Assembly: GCA_027886175.1 (NCBI GenBank)
Contig: JAJNNQ010000001.1
Location: forward strand, 10,829,501-10,893,500
Length of the DNA stretch: 64,000 nt
Direction of reading: 5' to 3'
Source of the DNA: Phylloscopus collybita
Taxonomy: Eukaryota > Chordata > Aves > Passeriformes > Phylloscopidae
This document shows, one piece after another, positions 58,331 through 64,000 of this stretch. How positions within the stretch are numbered: position 1 is the stretch's first letter; each line of letters opens with the position of its first letter. The notes below the pieces were generated by a model that was not told the DNA's origin, searched no databases, and saw nothing but the letters and a program-made list of their open reading frames with translations. Position numbers and translations under genes: made by a program.

Positions 58331-58699
58331 TCCCTTCCCGTGTCCTCCTCTTCCATCCTTCTTCAGGGACATGTGGATGGAACTGAAGAAGCAGCCATGT
58401 TATTTGTGATGGAAGTGCAGGGGAGTCTAAGGGACCGAGTGGGATTTTGAATTTTCTAGAACAGTACTGACAATTTGCAGAAAAGGTCTCATCACTGCTC
58501 CCATTCTATGGATTTGTTTCTTTGGCTCGAGCTCTATTTGCAGGTTGAGGTTGGAGGTATCTGATGGCAAGTGGCCACCTCACACTCCATCTTGGAAGCC
58601 TGGCAGCAGCCACGAGAGGCAGAGAAACCATGACACAAAGTCTTACTGGTATTTTCCTGGTTTAATCAAAGCCAGGATTGAGTCCTAAACACTTCTAGG

Positions 58700-59440
58700 G
58701 AAAGATGATACGTCTATTAAGCTGTAGCTTCTTTTCTTTCAAAGGTCAGAGTTTTAGACAGCTCTGGCTGACAGTTGCCAAAATTAATTGGTCATTTGGG
58801 ATACTCAGTGATATGAAGTCAGCTTCTTACCAAAGTGATTGTGAAAGGTAACACCTACTTTAGTAATATTTGGGAATTTTAAAGAAAGTGAATATTTTCC
58901 TCACCGTTCTTTTTGGAACAAATATGGAGAAAGAAGATATGTAATCATAATCATTTTCACTAACCAGAACTGCAGTGTTTCTTCTTGCATCAATAAATTC
59001 TTTTCATACTCTAAACTGCCCATGGGAGGAAGAATTGGTGAAGAGATGGCTCCAGTTTCTTGAATAATGCATTGTTTAGTAAATGGACTGTCCGATCAGG
59101 AAATAGTCCTCTGAATATGATCAACATCGACATTGCTGGCTGGACAACTTACAAAGGAGCATTTTGAAATTAATTTGATGATTATGAAAATGTCTTGGAT
59201 CCTTTGCTGAAGGCTAAATAAACACAATTAAAATATTCTTAGTTTTCAATGTGCTTTGTTCAGTTCATTAAGTGTAACTAGAGCTTCCAGTTATCTGCAT
59301 TTAGTTTTTCAAAAAATTGGAGGGTATTTTTAGAGCAATGTAAAGCTTATTGCTAATTACACCTGGGGGGAAATCTCATTAGATATTCATTTGCTCTCAG
59401 AGCTTAAAACAATTCTAATGAGCTGCATTAGTTGTGATAA
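58700..59440. promoter_or_regulatory. Large candidate conserved noncoding element
   Basis: Over 700 bases of low-GC, non-repetitive DNA without open frames of note. It is rich in TAAT-type cores: AAAATTAATTGGTC near 58780, GAAATTAATTTGATGATTATG near 59167, TTGCTAATTACACC near 59350 and ATTCTAATGAGCTGCATTAG near 59412. A TATGTAATCATAATC stretch lies near 58938. It is the largest block with sustained homeodomain-site density in the window. Conservation is inferred. Confidence 0.4.
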
Positions 59441-61200
59441 CACTGACTGACTCTCTCTTGTCTGCTCCCCCTGGCTTGTCTGAAACAAACAAAGATTCTG
59501 TGGAGCCTGGAGCTCAGCAAATGTGACCTTGGCTGTCTTTCGGGCCGAGGGGAAAGAGGCACAGTCCAGAGGACAGGGAGAGTCTGCTGCAGTCACAGCT
59601 TGGAGCTGAAGTGGCAGATGACCTCACAGCCAGGACACCAGAGCAGGGGAGATGCCTTGTCCTGCCCCTGCTGCAGCCCTGGCTGTGCTGAGGAGGCCCG
59701 TTCCCCTTTCAAGCCTTTCCTGCCACCTCTGCTCAACTGATGGTTTAAGGTCTCATCAAGGCCCTAAGAGGTGGCCTGGAAAGCACCCATGAGAGGCCTG
59801 ACCTACCTTCTTCCCTACAGAATGAACCATCCCTAGGCCATGCCTAGCCAGGTCTGTGCAGCTGGGGCTGGGGAGCCCATTGGGAAAAACCAGAGGAGCA
59901 GATGTTTTTGCTCTTCACATAGCTGCTGCTCAGAGTAGCCCACGGTGTTAAAGCTTTGTCAGCCAGGTTGTCTGCCTGGAAGGATGCCATGAAGAGCGAC
60001 AAGCTTGGTTCTCAGTCCTCTGCTCCACCAGCTGCCAGAAGAATTACTTCTTTGTCTCTGTTTCACCTGGAGATTGGAAGGGTTTCTGATGAGGAACCAT
60101 CTCTGCCTTGGATGACCTAAACACAGGACATTGAAAGAGGAGCTGAAGCAAGAATTGCCTTGCCTTGCCTTGCCTTGCCCTTGCCTTGCTGGGAAGAACA
60201 TGGAAGTCAGTCAGATAGAGCAGAACCGTTTTTACTTCTCCCTACACCTGTACATTTTGGATGAACTGGGCAGCCTGTGAAGAGTTCAGTCCTCGCTGGA
60301 CTTCAAAGTTATTTACAGCTGGTCTTTCTATTGCTTCACACTAAGCACCAGCAATGACTTAAACTCAAAAAATAACTGCCCAAATTAAGTGTTGATGTTG
60401 CTCCTTTCCATTTTATAAATGTAGCATCTTTGTCCAGGGCTATGCAAACATACAGAGAAAACAAACTGCAGCCTCTCCCCATGATGGACTGTAACAAGCC
60501 CATGAAACTGGGAATGTGTTTAAATCAGCTCTTTCTAATCATGCAGAACAACCTAGTGGCCTGGAAAAAAACCTGTTTGTGTGGCTCTGTAAGCAAGGTA
60601 GGATCTTCATCTTCTCGTGTGGCGTGCGAGGAAGAAAGCTGCTTGTGCACACAGGTGTCTCAATAAGTGGCATGGCAGAAAGGTGACTGTGAGTCAAGAC
60701 ACTCCTTGGAGACCAGGGAGACTCAATGTGGGTGTAAAGTGGCACACTGAGACAGGTTTACTGCTGCTTCTGGGAGAGGCTATGAATTGAGCAGCAGGTA
60801 ATGGTGTAGGAATGATCACACACAGAGCAGGATATATGGGATTCTTTGGTAATTGGGGACATTTTGGCATTGGAGCTGAGCAGGTGAGAACAAGCTGCCA
60901 GAGTCTGCTTGTCAGCAGGAAGAAAAGGCCTGATGCAAAGACAGAAACTAATTTTGTTTTAATCTATCGGTTGTAGAGTAGAGAAAAGGCAAGTAGAAAT
61001 ATCAGGCTTGGCTACTGGCAGAGAGAATACACCTGAGTCAGATAGAAGCTGCCTGGACCAAAGTTGTAAGTAGAAAGGTGGAAACCAGACTTTATTCCTC
61101 AAAGGATAAGAGAGCACAGAAAATGAAGCTTTCAGGGAGCTGAAGGGTGTGAAGTGGATGGTTGGTACCAAACCCCCTACTCCATGGCTCTCTTATTAAA
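59440..61200. other. Intergenic region without recognisable genes
   Basis: Unique sequence with only short frames (up to 80 codons). A TTGCC pentamer repeat lies at 60155-60190. No RNA gene or promoter was recognised. Confidence 0.45.
60155..60190 (+). repeat. TTGCC pentanucleotide microsatellite
   Basis: Seven TTGCC-like units, one with an extra C and the last ending in T. Confidence 0.92.
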
Positions 61201-61970
61201 GAGGTTAAAGGAACTGTGGGTCTAAATTGGAAAGGTTTTCACAGGCACTTCACAGAGCTGAAGTGTTTTGCAGGAGATTCCTCAAAGGTGGAAGGCGGAC
61301 AGCCTCCCACCATTATTTAAGGAACGACCCAGATGTGCACCAGGGTCTTGCAGGGAAGTTCGTTTCCCTTCAGGTGAAGACAAGTCTTAGAAAATGTTTT
61401 AATAGATGAAAGGTGGCCTGTTGAGAAACGCACAGCTTGACCAAAGATAGCCAGTATGGTTTCCGGAAAGGACCTTTTCTGCCTCGCTAACTTTTGGAAA
61501 TTTCTTTTTTTAGAACATACACTCCTGTCGGCATAGACAAGAGGCTAAGCAGGAGTCAGGAGAGGCTTGGATCTTCAGACGGTGTTTGACAGGGTCCCGC
61601 GTCGGAGGTTAATGTCTAAAGGTGGGGAGTTGGAAAGGGGAAGAATTGGCTCACTGATTGAAAATTGGCCAGAGGACAGGAGCAGAGTGGGGAAAGGAGG
61701 CATAAATAGAAGCCTTTCAAGATGAAAGACAAGTTAATAAAGGAGCGTGTACTGTAGGAGACTGCACTGGCAGATCCTGGTCTTTCTGATAGTTACAGTG
61801 TATGAAAGACTTGGCTGAGGACATAGAAAGCAAGATTTCCTAGTTTGCAGATCACATCAGATTTGGGAGGAGTGGTGAATAATGAAGAATTCCAATACAG
61901 GCAAAGTGGAGACACCTTCTATGCTTTGATATGATGACAAACACAGACCTAGACAGAGCAAGACATTTTG
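61200..61970 (+). mobile_element. Decayed CR1-like LINE, reverse-transcriptase region
   Basis: The order of motifs follows the CR1-type RT core in sense orientation: a stretch like GCCAGTATGGTTTCCGGAAA, then TTCAGACGGTGTTTGACAGG (the ancestral D-F-S-K-A-F-D region), GATTGAAAATTGGCCAGAGG (a W-I-x-N-W-L-type block), and GTTTGCAGATCACATC with TTGGGAGGAGTGG after it (degenerate F-A-D-D block). No frame stays open across these blocks, so it is a dead, old copy. Exact family (CR1 versus another CR1/L3-clade LINE) and ends are uncertain. Confidence 0.6.
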
Positions 61971-64000
61971 CAGCCACATATTGGGTTACTGCTATCTAAC
62001 TTCTTTTTAAAGAGTCTGGGATGGTCATTGGTTTTAATACTTCCCAGTAGGCTTTATTTCTTGCCAAGCTGCTGGAAGAGGCTCACTGAGAGTCTGCTTG
62101 TGTACATAGTAAATTTTATTTTCTGTTTTGGCTGGTAGAACTCATGATAGAACAACTGCATGTGTTGGAAAGGGCAAAAGCATCTTGAATTGAAAAGGGC
62201 AGAAAGTAGGACTGAATGAACTGCTTTAGAAGGAACATACAGAGGGTCCTTTCAGGTTCAGCCCAAAGGTCAGAATAGCTCAATGACCTTGGAGAGCAGA
62301 CTGAATCCACCAAACCCACACATACAGTAAAACCCATCTGCCTCAAAACTGAAGCGGCGTCTGTCCTGTGTGTCTCATTCCTGCAGTGGTGGACAACACT
62401 AGCCAAGATGAAGCCTTTTAGGAGTAAGATGATTCTTCTTAAGTCACACTGCACAGCTGGGGAGGTAATTCACGTGTCTGTGCGTAACCAAAAGGAGCCT
62501 GGTTGACACTGGGGGGCAGATCTGTCAACTGGTCTATCTTGGCTCTCTTGAACTCAAAGGATCAATGACATTTTCCACTGTCTCAGGGGAAATACTGTGG
62601 TGGGGGAAGGAAGAGGTGTCTGTGCTAATGCTTAAGTCAAGTTTCTCTAAGTCAGCTTCACGTGTTTGGAAAGAAGGGGATTCTTGGAAGCCAAGTGCTG
62701 CGATGAGAGGCAGCCATCTGCAGCCAGGCTGAACGTCACCTCGGTGCCTCTGCCAAGGCAATGGACACCTGGGTCCCCAGCCTGGGCTTGGAGATTGCTG
62801 ACATCAGCCACATAAAAGCTCTGAGCTTATGGAATGAGATGGAGTTCAACTGTCTGAATATAGCACAGAGGTGCTCCTTAAGATGCTTCAGAGCTTCTCC
62901 CAAAATGTCTGTTTTCAAAGTTGAACCTCTGAGTGTTTTACATCAATAGTGAAAGTGTCCTCACTGGGGACTTTTCCCAGACCTACTCCTCAGTGACTTA
63001 TTTCTTGTCCTCCAACTAGGTTTGTGTAAATTCCTTAGGTTATTTTTTGGGTACTAATTAACTGTGCAGTAGAAATCATATTATACAACTGGTAATGAGC
63101 AAAATCTCAGACACACTCATATACCAACCAAACCTTGGCAAATTGTAATTAGCTCAGGACTTGATACTCCCTTATTCTCCATTTCATTTTTTTTTTCCTG
63201 AGGAAAAAAAAGCCCTACATAATGAGCTCTTTGAACCTAAATCAAACAACATTTTCAGTGGGGACAGGTAATGAAATGTTAGTCAAACCCATTGCAATGG
63301 GCAGATCAATCACTGCCTTGTAAGATCTAAAAAGGAACTCAGAGATAATGGTGGCAGAATGTCTCCAGTTGCAAATCTTCCAGGCCCAGCCTCTGTGGGT
63401 CACACAGGTACGGAGTGGGGAGCGCTTTCTTTCAATCCCAGCGTGCTCAAAGCCAGTTGCCACTTTGCTGAAAGCAATGGGATTGAGACAAGAAAAGAGG
63501 CTTTCACTTTTGGATCAAGCCAGCAAATTCTCTGTGCCAAGAGGGAACCTGGAATGGGTATTAAGTCTTGCAGGAATGCTGAGGGAACTGAATATGTGTT
63601 CTTGGCCTCATGGCAACAACAAGGGAGCGTATAAAGCAAACAGTTGTGAGCTACTGAGCTCAGCTGCTCACCAGGGAGATGAACAGTTTGCTGGAGCTCC
63701 AGTTTCCACATTAGCATCATACAACAGCCTCATCTATTAGTACAGTGTGCTCTCATGTCGGAGATGCTGTTGCAGCACTGAATCACTTCCCAAGACACTA
63801 ACTTTTTAGTTTCTCCTCAGCAATAGGCTTTTTGGAAAACAAAATATTGGTCCCCCAAGAAATCCTGGTATTTCAGATTTTTTTTTTTTTGTCCTAAATT
63901 GTGATTAAAATCAAAATGTTGAAATGTTATATTAGTCAAAATATATGAAATATTTCAGTTGGGAAAAGAACCTGCAAATAATTTCCTAGTGTCAGAGATT
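61970..64000. other. Intergenic region to window end
   Basis: Unique sequence. The part around 63000-63240 is AT-rich with GGGTACTAATTAACTGTG and AATTGTAATTAGCTC, possible homeodomain sites. Short T runs occur at 63185 and 63879. Frames up to 130 codons (63.35-63.74 kb) show no recognised domain. Confidence 0.45.

Noticed and set aside
16144..64000. NEK6 coding exons, expected next gene in mammals
   Set aside because: I looked for NIMA-kinase motifs such as the glycine loop, HRD and DFG-region sequences in the listed frames and found none; if NEK6 follows, its coding exons lie beyond the window.
1..64000. tRNA, rRNA or known microRNA genes
   Set aside because: No cloverleaf with A/B-box sequences, rRNA stretch or recognisable miRNA hairpin was found by eye; a covariance-model search would be needed to exclude small cases.

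Overview
The window looks like a vertebrate nuclear chromosome, almost certainly a bird. It has multi-exon gene structure with GT-AG introns, isolated CpG-rich islands, and CR1-type LINE 3' ends, including one with a tandem 8-bp (AGAATCAC) array. The only protein-coding gene I can support is the 3' half of LHX2, a LIM-homeodomain transcription factor, on the + strand. Almost all other open frames are chance frames in GC-rich sequence or frames inside decayed LINEs.

Layout: 1-481 is the end of LHX2 intron 2 (CpG-rich). 482-864 is exon 3 (second LIM domain and basic linker). 865-9393 is intron 3, with CpG-rich blocks, a G-run repeat that could form G-quadruplexes, AT-rich homeodomain-site-rich stretches, and a CR1 fragment ending about 130 bp before the next exon. 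9394-9599 is exon 4 (most of the homeodomain). 9600-15855 is intron 4, with a 20-bp-unit minisatellite. 15856-16143 is exon 5 (homeodomain recognition helix and C-terminus). The 3' UTR follows, with a stop-proximal hairpin, an exact 8-mer miR-124 site and several AATAAA signals.

From about 17.6 kb to the end I see no coding exon. In mammals the next gene downstream of LHX2 is NEK6, but I found no NEK6-like kinase sequence. This roughly 46 kb is therefore best read as a regulatory intergenic domain. It contains a strong CpG island at 35.87-37.3 kb with a good splice donor (candidate promoter or 5' exon of a lncRNA or distal NEK6 transcript), smaller CpG clusters near 33.7, 48.0 and 51.1 kb, and several low-GC segments that resemble developmental enhancers (about 29.1, 31.0, 34.2, 41.7, 45.1, 50.5, 58.2 and 59.0 kb). 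A POU-octamer/SOX site pair lies near 37.6 kb. Two CTCF-core matches in convergent orientation lie at 44.1 and 51.0 kb. CR1/LINE relics occur at 27.0, 38.6 and 61.2-62.0 kb, with a few tandem repeats.

How it works together: LHX2 drives eye, forebrain and limb patterning and, in vertebrates, is surrounded by noncoding regulatory DNA. The sequence is consistent with a gene whose introns and 3' flank carry much of its control. Enhancer, CTCF and promoter calls rest on composition and motifs seen by eye, not on alignment, and are given modest confidence.
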